Assembly: GCA_045132055.1 (NCBI GenBank)
Contig: JBGURP010000055.1
Span: 1 to 64,000, forward strand
Direction: 5' to 3'
From: F23-D06 sp045132055
GTDB lineage: Bacteria; Bacteroidota; Bacteroidia; Bacteroidales; WCHB1-69
DNA: 64,000 nucleotides
Made by a program: the position numbers and the translations under genes. Each line of letters starts with the position of its first letter. Position 1 is the stretch's first letter. Below the pieces are notes generated by a model that did no database searches, was not told the origin of the DNA, and saw only the letters and a list, made by a program, of their open reading frames with translations. Positions 54,601-59,736 of the stretch are shown here, one piece after another.

Positions 54601-55770
54601 ATATAAGGCATAGTTTCTGTACAGTTCAGATACGGTAACCTCGATCGGGGCAACAGGGGTACCTGCCACACCGTCTGCGAGCGGAGCGCCGGCCACCGGT
54701 TTCATCTCATTCATAGTATAGTAGAGAGAGTATGTACCGAAGACACCGCCGTTGATGACATCGCCAGCTTGATAGGCTTTGTCCATGGTGCTATATACGT
54801 AGATGGCGGCGGAGCTGTCTTGCAAGAAGGTATGGTATTTATCCGCAGTTTGGAAGATCACCGTCATCGGGGAGTTCACTTTGAAGATGGTGTCTGTGGA
54901 AGTCTGTGCCTTGAAAGCGGCAATGTTGTCCAGCACGCGGAAAAATGGGAAAGTGTAAGCAGCAGTAGCCACAACACTCTTGTTGGTACCTTTCACGGCA
55001 ATAGCCTTCAGGGTAATGTTACTGTCAATAGTAATCGGAGTGCTATATACAGCAGAAGAAGTGGTGGGTTTTGAACCGTCAAGTGTATAATAGATGATAG
55101 CGTCTGTGGTGTCACACGTGATCGTCACAGTTTGGGGAGCAGAATAGTAAGCACCGGGATTCAGACTGAAAACCGGAGCAGGAATACCCGTGAAATTTTC
55201 TCTTTTGAAGAAACTACAAGCTTTTTGATTTGAAGTGTATGTCGCAAAGCGGGGGCTACTCGTATTATATTGGAGTTTTCTGTTAGGAGTGTTCACATTG
55301 GCAATGGTCAGAACGCCATCTGTCATGGTAATCGTCCAATAATATTTATCTGAACTAGTTGAAGGAACCGATGTAGCGTTCGTCAATGAGTTGCCGCTGG
55401 ACCATCCCAGATAACCTACATCTTTCAGATACAGGGTATAGGTGTTGTCCGTCACCGGGGTGATGGTAACAGCACAGGCGTCTGTAGTTGCATTGGAGAG
55501 CATGATATCGCCATCCAAATAGTCTGTCACATTGGTGGAACTACCATAGTGGGTTGATGAAGACTTGTTAATACCAGACAAAATAACTGTACTGGAGGTC
55601 GTGTGGTACGCCAGCAGGTAAGTGCCGGACCAGTCAGTTTGACTTTGAGTAACCAGCCTATACTGGTACGCTTGTGCATTCGCGCCCAGAGAAATCAGGC
55701 AGGCGAAAAGCACCACTGCTAAAACTTTCAAATGTTGGCTGAAAGTTTTCAAAGAGTCGAGTTTTTTCAT
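42610..55770 (-). CDS. Giant (4386-residue) secreted multidomain adhesin with T9SS sorting domain
   Basis: Order of parts: signal peptide (1-33, GANAQ); an N-terminal beta domain (about 34-190); a chitobiase/hexosaminidase C-terminal-like domain (about 195-275, ITCDTTDAIIYYTLDGSKPT); an OB-like domain (about 278-470); a jelly-roll module (about 475-630); then Fn3 domains starting near 633, 725, 815, 1040, 1297, 1512, 1602, 1900, 2173, 2417, 2675 and 2762, alternating with jelly-roll modules. The module at about 2519-2670 matches the gingipain cleaved-adhesin domain (DVDGDEQNW, DNWLISPAI, YIAFRHQDENQDW). A CARDB-like domain (about 3049), another jelly-roll (about 3160), InlB/Flg-new-type repeats (about 3308-4208), a last Fn3 (about 4209) and a T9SS sorting domain (about 4300-4386, GTYVVRLN, VYKVHINR) follow. 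No protease or glycosidase catalytic motif is seen. A surface adhesin is inferred. It is monocistronic, with promoter and terminator. Confidence 0.9.
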   Translation of the reverse strand: MKKLDSLKTFSQHLKVLAVVLFACLISLGANAQAYQYRLVTQSQTDWSGTYLLAYHTTSSTVILSGINKSSSTHYGSSTNVTDYLDGDIMLSNATTDACAVTITPVTDNTYTLYLKDVGYLGWSSGNSLTNATSVPSTSSDKYYWTITMTDGVLTIANVNTPNRKLQYNTSSPRFATYTSNQKACSFFKRENFTGIPAPVFSLNPGAYYSAPQTVTITCDTTDAIIYYTLDGSKPTTSSAVYSTPITIDSNITLKAIAVKGTNKSVVATAAYTFPFFRVLDNIAAFKAQTSTDTIFKVNSPMTVIFQTADKYHTFLQDSSAAIYVYSTMDKAYQAGDVINGGVFGTYSLYYTMNEMKPVAGAPLADGVAGTPVAPIEVTVSELYRNYALYEGKLVTVKGVKINNDFTFTTGSANGVDATGDTIFNIRNTFKTLGMSVVANDVADVTGLVTRYNNKIQIAPRNNQDIVIPVATLPYTVDFDQNVDEFLNINNGTAINKWFVGTAEGFDNNKLYISSSNGVTNKYDCSSAAQVTASREVIIPENGATLSFDVRVNGEAGKDMLTVYLYNYTNNVINSTPSLTMALSDKSDWTTITSIISPENAGKARLVFEWKNNNNGLGEQYPAAIDNISIIEAACAQPTELAVAVTADTAVVTWNTVDTTQNAWTLEYKLEDHNEWYTMNTTVKTATLTGLQGNSNYDVRVKANCGSESSEWTVGTFTVPCLNMVDGVCQDGLACATPDSVTVSNITPETATISWTGNAANYSFEYKTGENDWTVLSVNTNTYTLTNLTQKTDYLVRVKAICGENNYSLYSVEVPFTTTSVCPVVTNVTSSNLSTTTTVSWTPGGEENSWIVRFRPVGTTEWVELPRISGIASTTFGGLLNQADYEVEIKALCDPDDEDNQSSWVRYEFISGCAPFTLEEATENFNAAVRPNCWDDNNITFNGTAAVADTAAQWLMTPPVQIPADYNTYIVVDMQGEATLMASYRGTAMDRFAEVSVLANDSTGHYIVEIPAAYKNKAINFMFLATGAFSIDNVEFTQCPFVPNNLVAANPLNNSVELSWNGLHNNGWKLEYAKNNANEWTELTLDQTSTDTVNYTLTGLEGQTTYKFRVSTICEGGSISNPSNVATITTRCDAVAVPYKDFTSAQYGSSYSGTLDCWIPFYTGRDSQSGASVSASGQLLLKKYYHVTDAPNGDVYAILPTMDTALNVLQISFNIRTNNGTPDLPVQLCVVTNVNNPVGNNTKVVKAITATSEEASYLITLDGEEGEGNLAFRMPMTGTESHEVLINNVVVEVIPPCQAPFNLVAEALNESQVRLTWEYVEDEGGDNDFTIRYKKRTSPTIDNFPEPYEGGTEKLGASTPRDFNDLEYGATYKFVIRHECGDMHSAWSKEYVYTFVKNYNIAKDTNITTCHGTVVYQDTTTAATTKTMVINPSNAASWVKLTGDVQLDGCTLYVYEGNAVATDKLLKTYTGNVSGIALTPKCENEITLRLVKKANSNPVLNLQIECEAAPTCSAPTQLAYNEVTTALTWTAGCWGPAERSYNIQVLNEGEVVVKTLTSTTTTVNIPVDELSNGKYILRVQPVCDNVPGEWSDTISFVRVSCAEPTALTVNITGHTAQLSWSGNAALGYEVGYKLHDAYSWVTANVNANTHTYTTPVLDDNVDYDFRVKAICSTADESGYVTTTKHVECVIEVPGIVEAQIGNGTTSDNTYPISCYYNHSYTQQLFLQNELEEQGITAGMTISSISFNYFYANSTIRPITIGLANTNQQSLSSSFISNNDFTIVYSSECATFSNQNENWVTINFNTPFEYTGGNIVVSALMNKDNQNTSCFTEYNGTSRFYVMSKTSGISRYARTDSYNIIFDANGQPKYDGGTIYSYSGSTRDNVIFGASGMVCQPVVSCPAPSNVAMANLESESVTVNWDKGGNETAWTVVYTLNNGTEVSATATDTFYTITGLDAATDYHMTVGVYANCDATHQSIGVEETFNFKTPCNALSLPYEEDFEAYNAPSSVSSTSYTYVMPDCWNAEWAAATTSSNYSPKVTSYSSYAPNGGKYLFFLAGGTYYAYYNNNPTIVALPAFDEDLTTTQITFRARAYNNTYGKLYLGYVTGNNNFTELKQITCATATGAPLQTVELNAYTIPQGARLAFKAQYTYSSAYSYIMIGLDDIKIDYLPSCGKPTIAIVEDTVKITPHALLGAPEAYNVQYRVGNAETWTSATTDTNYFVIPNMQPQTDYEVKVQSDCGTDSTSEWVSISFTTPCMALTLPYTQDFEGTVFPPDCWSQDYVSGTHNWTRTTHSNGSGSYDATFAHGTTGTITKLITPQFDLSAYNSVQIRFKHSQKSWAGDQDELRVYYRPTAGSNWTMLAEYTESITTMREEQIILPAAALTATCQFAFEAYDGYGYNVYVDDFAVEEIPTCSAPEASSFGIVFSPNITLTWSPGSVGTPAGYILQYRELGTETFTEVTTPTASYTFTGLTEGTTYQLRVKQDCGAADGQSDWTPILSFRVPYSCQTQYELPFFEDFEETSTTRDCWRIADVDGDEQNWRLMNNSNWFTHSGDYCYSSPSWNSTALTSDNWLISPAIHISSPAQLTFWASSIDPDYLDHFSVYVDTAIQTLFTSTTPLLRNEEAPYGYTEYAFDLGAYLGETIYIAFRHQDENQDWLMLDDISITTHPSCSAPMGLAFEDDTLIWNKGLYGTPASYNVRYRLQGDTTWTTAVVDTNFYAPARWEPNSDYEAQVQTNCGNEDLSEWCDVLQFHTPVVCFTPTNLAVDSVTYYSANVSWTDSHAHNNYAIEYKAEGDTTWTTVAGDSTLKVTLTNLNYLTTYTVRMKSVCSELDESEYTDEVEFTTLCAGGYNTAKEVDFSGFSSSASYGYLPFYGFYGYTYSQQIYEANELDLDATEIKSISFKCASAPAVDKTGGIHIWLGLTNKSSFSSTTDYVDVNTLTEVYAMPETESYQFTAGEWSTFTFETPFHYDGTSNLVVAYYEGMAGYSSSEFYVHTTSNNKSIFHYSDTKTAVSYETPATATTTYKYCQAYRNDIILSTGSIYCPPDNDLAVDSIAPIEDNCDLSNAKVTIRVKNTSFLNAVNGFTATLALNDTADVVTETVNATIAPQGSYTFTFAHVPAYTDGSNNIMVTVTAENDEVADNNVITLNDIRQVVPATVPYDQTFSNVDLTRDAWKQGTENNNPNLWKINGGVLTFMDNDTIDAQNYVITHCIEIPAEQVQVSYDYNALSNLPENLNVYMGTTPDISTMTLIGSHEGFTKTDDGYNYSYLFNNEVEGVYYFAIEARSTKGNMGVTFDNLKIMPMIDVMVSIRPDSHGEDNGIVRPQVGINKVPYNGSLTINMIPNEMYHVAGVWVDSVQVVNEDPYNASFMMYTLDNITEAHTIEVQYKMEFHIFKYVYNYNDQYAEVGGQIVGKPIDTTIIPSGGLVQFTADEHYTLYSMVMGNQPPASEGAIIDGENVTADVTYDEATRTYSYIIDTMYVANYYVQACFKRDTVAINYATLTGEGVYDGVNTHAGETHITYVDYGTDFTSSILPAEGYYTMNVTVNGVDTGIIDHYDFDSVITEQYVTAQFGHKVTASIMNINNNEYLGSDEVRGSIEPAEQMILSGDSCSVHGYVQEHFHLSNFFVNGVDKLADVTFDGLNFSYTIDSLVVNTDIVAVVRIDTIAIYYTVDGGNGYVNGNLMEAPAIDTLYLDYGSSFMSNFAAATGYHIVNVTVNGTAYNEIPQWLTEYLTEAQYITVTFALNEYDITTTAHGNGSVSEGMHVVFDPESSYTFTATPAVGSHISQILRNNEALEISDPEATYTETIAPVLSDYNYVAFFAANVYTVTASCGENGTIDPYGAQSFEYGETPTFTVTPNAGYAIEHVYVDGEEVELTNNAYTFEALTANHTISATFTADNYTITATAGNHGSIDPDGENEVAAGSTVVYTITPAAGYEIEDVTVDGQSVGAVSTYTFENVEADHTIAATFSALQFTITATAGANGTITPAGVQTVNYGSTPTFTVAANPGYEIDYVLVDGQNVALTNGAYTFAAVTANHEIFAAFKMKTYTITVTDPANGTITPNGIITVNHGATPTFTVTPATGYNVTAITVNGTNVIASAQATVMGAYTYTFPAVTANRTLTATMTKKQFTITATAGAHGTITGPATVSYGDNATYTIAASEGYEIEDVTVDGMHVGAVATYTFHNVTANHTIHATFKVEPCVVPTNLRTINIDSTSATLVWYHPGADSYDIQYKVSTANTWTLVSNVPGFAYDLTNLQSATNYVWKIKANTVGCTDNDWSNANSFTTLAGPSSPDGINDYVKNHVNVYAEHNRVHIINDYNVDINNVAIYDMYGKLIYSGNAISNPEVIELNVAVGTYVVRLNTQQGPAVYKVHINR
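43150..45850 (-). repeat. Tandem InlB-like (Flg_new type) repeat tract within the giant gene
   Basis: About 900 residues (3308-4208) are built from repeats of 65-90 residues of the form Y-TITATAG-HG-I-P-G---V--G---TYTITPA-GY-I--V-VDG, closing with YTF--V-A-HTI-ATF. The C-terminal seven (43160-44290) are most alike and the N-terminal ones (44290-45850) more diverged, a pattern of recent expansion at the C-terminal side. Confidence 0.85.
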
Positions 55771-55869
55771 AAGTGTTGAATTTAAATTAATATTGTGAAT
55801 TATAACTTTTTAACAATCAAATGTTTATAAACTTTTTCCAAAAGACATTAAATGCAATTTTTGGAATGG

Positions 55870-55877
55870 CGAATATA
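55870..55877 (-). promoter_or_regulatory. Variant -7 box TATATTCG for the giant adhesin gene
   Basis: The plus strand reads CGAATATA, 100 bp upstream of the start, with a TTG (55900-55902, minus strand) 22 bp further up. The box departs from TAnnTTTG at one base. Confidence 0.45.
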
Positions 55878-55961
55878 CAATTTTTTTTAATACGATTAAC
55901 AAGGGTGAAATAAGTTATCAACAATTGCAAAAAATTTTGCATCAGCTAGAGCCTTTTTATT

Positions 55962-56185
55962 CCGCGGTGAGCAAATCTGGTGCTTCGTGTCAAGTGTGTC
56001 CCGCACCGCGGTGAGTGGTCGGATGCGGCTCTCCACCCCAGATTGCGCTACGCTTATCTGGGGTTAATAGAATGTGACCTCTGCGAGGTCATTTCAGGGG
56101 ATTCTGTTATGCGCAAGGAAATGCATCCCGGAGGGATGCCATCTCAATGCCCCCGCACAAGGCCGTAGGCCGCAGTGTGGGGGCA
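55962..56185. repeat. Compound family B array of four hairpins
   Basis: CCGCGGTGAG occurs twice (55962 and about 56006). Hairpins follow: CCCCAGAT/ATCTGGGG (56036-56063), linker TTAATAGAATG, TGACCT/AGGTCA (56075-56091), GCATCCC/GGGATGC (56123-56139), and TGCCCCCGCAC/GTGTGGGGGCA (56148-56185). The final pair copies the usual family B layout in the opposite direction. Confidence 0.8.
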
Positions 56186-56311
56186 TGGCAATGCAGCGTA
56201 CGGCCCTCGCGGCGCAAGGGTTGCTTGCGACGAAGCATGACGTCTGCCGCCGCGAAAGTCACACACGAGCAACTAACAAAACTACCCAGAATAAATCTAA
56301 CAATTTTTGAG

Positions 56312-56319
56312 TATTTTTG
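56312..56319 (+). promoter_or_regulatory. -7 box TATTTTTG for gldB
   Basis: TATTTTTG followed by CCCCG lies 22 bp before the chosen gldB start. Confidence 0.65.
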
Positions 56320-56341
56320 CCCCGTTATAAATTCATGCAAA

Positions 56342-57382
56342 ATGAATAGTAATCGTTTGATTCTGTCTCTACTATTATTGTGCGCGCTGATCTGCTGCGC
56401 CGCCTGCCACCGCAAGGAGAAGGTGGCCACCCCCACCATGACCACCGAACAGAAGGCCAAGGCCCGAAACGTGAAAGTGGATTTTTTCCGCTACGAACAG
56501 GCGCTTTTTGCCTTAGACCGCCAACACCTGGCCGCCGGCGTGGAAAACCTTTACGGCCAAGTGCCCGATATCCTCGTCGCCAAAGATTGCTGGAAAGACC
56601 CGCGCATGATGCAGTCGCTCAAGGACTACCTCGCCGACACCGTCATCAGAGTGCTCTATCGGGAAATCCAAAAGCAGTATCCCAACCTCAACGACTTGCA
56701 GAGCCAGCTCAATTCCGCTTTCAAAATCTACCTCACCCACTTCCCCGACGCTTCCGTGCCCAAATTCGTCACGATGATTTCCGGCATCGACACCTACAAT
56801 CCCACCGTATGGGGCTACGACAACACCATCATCATCGACCTCGACATGTATCTCGGGGCCAATTTCAAATTCTATAGCCAGACGCACATTCCCAAGTTTA
56901 TCAGCGCCCGTTACGAACGGAAATACCTGGCCACCGACTGCTTCACCAAAGTGATGGCCTACAAGCACCTACCCGACAAAACCTTGGTTTCGGCCTTGGA
57001 CAACATGCTGGACGAGGGCAAGAAACTCTTCTTCACGCAGGTGATGTTCCCCGACACGCCGGAAATGGACATTCTGGGTTACAGCCCCGAAAAGTACGAG
57101 TGGGCCAAAAAACACGAAGGGCAGGTTTGGCAATACCTGATGGAAAAGAACATGATCTACTCCAAAGATGATGAAGTAATACGCATGCTGGTTGACGAAA
57201 CGCCCTTCACGCGTGTGTTTGGCAACGAGTCGCCCGGACGCATCGGCGCTTACATCGGCCTGCAGATCATCAAAAGCTACATGAAACAGCATCCTGAAAC
57301 GGAGCTGAAGGACATTATGCTGCGCACCGATGCACAGAAAGTGTTGGCTGAGTCGCTTTATAAACCCGTTTTGAAAAAATAA
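56342..57382 (+). CDS. gldB: Gliding motility/T9SS-associated lipoprotein GldB
   Basis: The 346-residue protein has a lipoprotein signal (LLLCALICCAACHRKE, lipid Cys about 20). GldB-type marks follow: VKVDFFRYEQALFALD, LYGQVPDILVAKDCWKDP, FPDASVPKFVTMISGIDTYN, VWGYDNTIIIDLDMYLG and the HxxPKFIxARYE stretch. GldB is needed for gliding in Flavobacterium and is kept in many non-gliding Bacteroidota with T9SS. I chose ATG 56342 because the signal peptide starts there and a promoter box precedes it. It lies divergent from the giant T9SS cargo gene and upstream of ssb. The gldD/gldE genes often found beside ssb are absent here. Confidence 0.87.
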   Translation: MNSNRLILSLLLLCALICCAACHRKEKVATPTMTTEQKAKARNVKVDFFRYEQALFALDRQHLAAGVENLYGQVPDILVAKDCWKDPRMMQSLKDYLADTVIRVLYREIQKQYPNLNDLQSQLNSAFKIYLTHFPDASVPKFVTMISGIDTYNPTVWGYDNTIIIDLDMYLGANFKFYSQTHIPKFISARYERKYLATDCFTKVMAYKHLPDKTLVSALDNMLDEGKKLFFTQVMFPDTPEMDILGYSPEKYEWAKKHEGQVWQYLMEKNMIYSKDDEVIRMLVDETPFTRVFGNESPGRIGAYIGLQIIKSYMKQHPETELKDIMLRTDAQKVLAESLYKPVLKK

Positions 57383-57425
57383 TTAAAATATTTTTAAATT
57401 CAGTTGGATATATTGAAAAATTTAA

Positions 57426-57433
57426 TATCTTTG
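57426..57433 (+). promoter_or_regulatory. -7 box TATCTTTG for ssb
   Basis: TATCTTTG followed by CACC lies 24 bp before the ssb ATG. Confidence 0.7.
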
Positions 57434-57456
57434 CACCGAACTTAAAACAAATTACT

Positions 57457-57906
57457 ATGTCAGGAATTAATAAAGTTATTCTGGTCGGTCGGTTAGGGAA
57501 GGATCCCGAGATCAGAACCTTTGAAAACAACGTCAAGAAAGCATCCTTCACATTGGCCACTTCCGAGTATTTCAAGGACAAGAGTGGCAACCGGATAGAG
57601 CAGACCGAGTGGCACAACATATACTGTTGGCGCACTTTGGCTGAGAATGCGGAGAAGTATTTGAACAAGGGCAAGATGATCTATTTGGAGGGCAAGTTGC
57701 GCACGCGCAGTTGGGAGGACAACGGTGCCAAGCGGTACATCACCGAGATTGAGGCGAGCACGTTCACGATTTTGTCGCCGAAGGGCGATGACGCGCCCGC
57801 CGGAGCGGTAGCCGCGCAGGTGCCCAACCAGGCAGCCGCGGTCACGCCCCCCGCCAACGTCCCCGAACCCACGTTCGAACCAGACACCGACGATCTGCCG
57901 TTTTAA
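57457..57906 (+). CDS. ssb: Single-stranded DNA-binding protein
   Basis: The 149-residue protein coats single-stranded DNA in replication and repair. The OB fold shows INKVILVGRLGKDPEIRTF, FTLATSEYFKD, TEWHNIYCWRTLAENAEKYL, KGKMIYLEGKLRTRSW and an acidic tip DTDDLPF that recruits partner proteins. A low-complexity Ala/Pro linker (about 112-138) joins fold and tip. The length is normal for the phylum. A family A element follows 12 bp after the stop. Confidence 0.97.
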   Translation: MSGINKVILVGRLGKDPEIRTFENNVKKASFTLATSEYFKDKSGNRIEQTEWHNIYCWRTLAENAEKYLNKGKMIYLEGKLRTRSWEDNGAKRYITEIEASTFTILSPKGDDAPAGAVAAQVPNQAAAVTPPANVPEPTFEPDTDDLPF

Positions 57907-57917
57907 CCACGTCAAAT

Positions 57918-58032
57918 AATTCCCCTTCTTTTCAAGAAGGGGTGCCTGAAAGGCAGGGTAGTAATATAAAGCATCATATTCCATATTACTACCCCGGCCT
58001 GCGGCCACCCCTTCTAAAATAGAAGGGGAGTT
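57918..58032. repeat. Full-length family A element (MITE-like, about 115 bp)
   Basis: AATTCCCCTTCTTTTCAAGA starts the left hairpin, followed by GTGCCTGAAAGGCAGGGTAG and TAATATAAAG. The inverted half reads TATTACTACCCCGGCC, GGCCACCCCTTCT and AGAAGGGGAGTT. Its right end abuts a truncated coding remnant. Confidence 0.88.
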
Positions 58033-58363
58033 TGTCCTCCATATTGCCGGCGATACGCTTTGGAAGGGCTGCCTGATTGCTTTGGATGCGGTACTGGAAG
58101 TGCGCAAAGGCAAGGGCCGCACAAATATAGAGAAATACAAGGAAGCCGCCGGCAAGCGAGACCGCAAACTCCTAACTAACATTGCGATTGGATATGATCT
58201 CATGCATCTGACTATGGGTTACGACGGATGCAAAGACAAAAAGGTGTGTGATACCAGATTGGAATATGCCAACCGTATCATCAATCGCTGCGCCATGTTG
58301 TGTCCAGCAACCACCATTCCGCCGCAAAGCGGCGGAACCTCCAACGTTACCCACAAAATGTGA
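58033..58363 (+). pseudogene. 5'-truncated remnant of a small Bacteroidales protein gene (DUF5618-like)
   Basis: From the repeat's edge an open frame encodes about 110 residues (LHIAGDTLWKGCLIALDAVL, KGKGRTNIEKYKEAAGKRDR, IGYDLMHLTMGYDG) ending at a stop at 58361-58363. The pattern of AG..W.G.L.ALDAVL...KG.GR..IE.Y..A..KRD...L......Y..LHL.MGYDG resembles the C-terminal part of a small helical family I recall as DUF5618. The expected N-terminal part and start codon are missing; the frame instead continues leftward into the family A element, reaching a stop at 57962. The last residues (about PPQSGGTSNVTHKM) are GC-rich repeat sequence. A TTG at 58082 could start a shorter peptide, but a broken gene is likelier. 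Confidence 0.5.
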
Positions 58364-58387
58364 ACGCGGCGGAACCCCCAAGGTTAA
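58316..58387. repeat. GC-rich hairpin and short direct repeat
   Basis: CCGCCGCaaaGCGGCGG forms a hairpin, and GCGGCGGAACCTCCAACGTT recurs as GCGGCGGAACCCCCAAGGTT about 40 bp later. The second copy touches the coaE stop. Confidence 0.6.
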
Positions 58388-58947
58388 CGGTAATCATATC
58401 CCGCCGCGTACGTTTCCCCGGTGCATACCACCAAATCGGCGCGGCGGCATTTTTCGTCCTGCGGCATCTGGCGTGCCATGCGAGCGAGAATCTGCCCGCG
58501 CGTCATTTCCGGATTGCGTGCCATAATCCGACGGATGCGCAATTCCACGGGCGCGTCTGCCACAATGATTTTATCAAAATAGGAAGTCAGATTGCCTTCA
58601 AACACCACCGCGGATTCCATCATGACGGTGGGCGCATCCTGCTGGGCGCACCATTCCTCGAATCTCTTCATCACCGCCGGGTGCACGAGCCGGTTGAGCC
58701 GCTGCAGTGCCTCCTCGTCGGCAAACACTTTCGCCGCCAAACGCTCGAAACTCAGCTGGTCGGGATGGCCCGCTGCGAATACCTCATCGCCGAAAGCCTC
58801 CCGGATGGTCTGCAGAAACTGCGGGTCGGCGTACAACTTCTTGGCCTCATCGTCGGCATAAAACACGGGAATGCCCATCTCAATGAAATGGGTGGACAAA
58901 TAGGTCTTGCCCGTGCCGATGCCACCGGTGAGTGCAATCTTGTACAT
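58384..58947 (-). CDS. coaE: Dephospho-CoA kinase
   Basis: The 187-residue enzyme phosphorylates dephospho-CoA in the last step of coenzyme A synthesis. It has the P-loop LTGGIGTGKT (6-15), the DDEAKKLY lid-proximal region, VHPAVMKRF, the VMMESAVVFEG stretch, and the base-binding VADAPVELRIRRIMARN with RMARQM. The start overlaps the ybbR-like stop (TAATG), showing translational coupling. It is the last gene of the nusB-DUF1573-yajC-ybbR-coaE group. Confidence 0.95.
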   Translation of the reverse strand: MYKIALTGGIGTGKTYLSTHFIEMGIPVFYADDEAKKLYADPQFLQTIREAFGDEVFAAGHPDQLSFERLAAKVFADEEALQRLNRLVHPAVMKRFEEWCAQQDAPTVMMESAVVFEGNLTSYFDKIIVADAPVELRIRRIMARNPEMTRGQILARMARQMPQDEKCRRADLVVCTGETYAAGYDYR

Positions 58948-59351
58948 TAGCGCAGATAAAAGGTGATGACCTCGGGCTCATCGACGGAAACCAATTCGGG
59001 CCCGAAATTGTTGTGCAAAAGGAACTCCCGCATCTCCTTGTTGGAGAATGTATATACGGAAACCCTGTGCTTGGGCTTGATCAGCTCCGACACCGAAATA
59101 TAGACTTTCTTTTCCTTGTCTTTGAAAGGAGAACTCAAGTATTTCAAGCCTTTCTGGTTGAATGTCAAGGTGATAACCGTGTCTGAAACGGTGACACTCT
59201 TCTTTCCTTCGGGCAGGTTGTAGCAGACAATCTTGAAATTATAGGAAACCTTATAATCTTTCGAGAAGGTCACTACACCCCACGCGATGGCAGCCACCAC
59301 CAAACAGACAAGAAAGGCGATGGAAGGCAGTTTGATTTTCTCTTTGGGCAT
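58947..59351 (-). CDS. Short YbbR-like membrane-anchored protein
   Basis: The 134-residue protein has one N-terminal membrane helix (about 9-28, IAFLVCLVVAAIAWGVVTF) and one YbbR-like beta domain (about 35-134). In Bacteroidota the gene between yajC and coaE usually encodes a YbbR-domain protein with more than one repeat (about 300 residues by my recollection), so this copy seems to keep a single unit. The YbbR/CdaR family in Firmicutes regulates c-di-AMP synthesis; a similar role here is not shown. It lies 6 bp after yajC and overlaps coaE. Confidence 0.7.
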   Translation of the reverse strand: MPKEKIKLPSIAFLVCLVVAAIAWGVVTFSKDYKVSYNFKIVCYNLPEGKKSVTVSDTVITLTFNQKGLKYLSSPFKDKEKKVYISVSELIKPKHRVSVYTFSNKEMREFLLHNNFGPELVSVDEPEVITFYLR

Positions 59352-59357
59352 TATAAA

Positions 59358-59693
59358 CTATTTTTGCTCTTCTTTTTTGGCTTTGAGCTGAGCTTCATCC
59401 ACAGCGATGGCAGCCTTATCGACCTCAATGCGCACGTCGTTGGCGATTTCAACGAGGAAGGTGTTCTCCTTCACATCGCAAATCTTGCCATGAATACCGC
59501 CGATGGTCGTCACTTTGTCGCCCTTTTCCAGACTTTTCTTGAATTCTTCCATCTGTTTCTGACGTTTCTGTTGCGGACGAATCATGAAAAAGTAGAAAAC
59601 CACGATGATCAACAGAATCATGATGAGGGTCATGCTCATGCCGCCACCTTGGGCGCCACCTGCTGCTTGCAATAATGTAAGTAAAAGTGTCAT
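59358..59693 (-). CDS. yajC: Preprotein translocase subunit YajC
   Basis: The 111-residue inner-membrane protein has one membrane helix (about 20-40, MTLIMILLIIVVFYFFMIRP) followed by QQKRQKQMEEFKKSLEKGDK and VTTIGGIHGKICDVKENTFLVEI, the family pattern. It associates with SecDF and the Sec translocon. The gene order with nusB upstream and coaE downstream is the standard one in this phylum. Confidence 0.95.
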   Translation of the reverse strand: MTLLLTLLQAAGGAQGGGMSMTLIMILLIIVVFYFFMIRPQQKRQKQMEEFKKSLEKGDKVTTIGGIHGKICDVKENTFLVEIANDVRIEVDKAAIAVDEAQLKAKKEEQK

Positions 59694-59736
59694 ACTAATG
59701 TTTATTAATGTTGTAAAAAAATGAATTCTTAGTTTT

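Larger units (their letters stand above)
55771..56341. other. 571-bp divergent region between the giant adhesin and gldB, repeats only
   Basis: Positions 55771-55950 are AT-rich leader and promoter of the adhesin. Positions 55962-56185 are a compound family B array. Positions 56190-56340 contain an unassigned stretch and the gldB promoter. A frame upstream of gldB stays open through the repeat but has no support as coding. Confidence 0.75.

Noticed and set aside
42610..55770. The giant protein as a gingipain-like protease
   Set aside because: It has a cleaved-adhesin-type module, but no caspase-like C25 catalytic domain or other protease motif was found.
56147..56341. A 65-codon N-terminal extension of gldB
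   Set aside because: It would begin inside a hairpin repeat, precede the promoter box at 56312 and bury the lipoprotein signal peptide.
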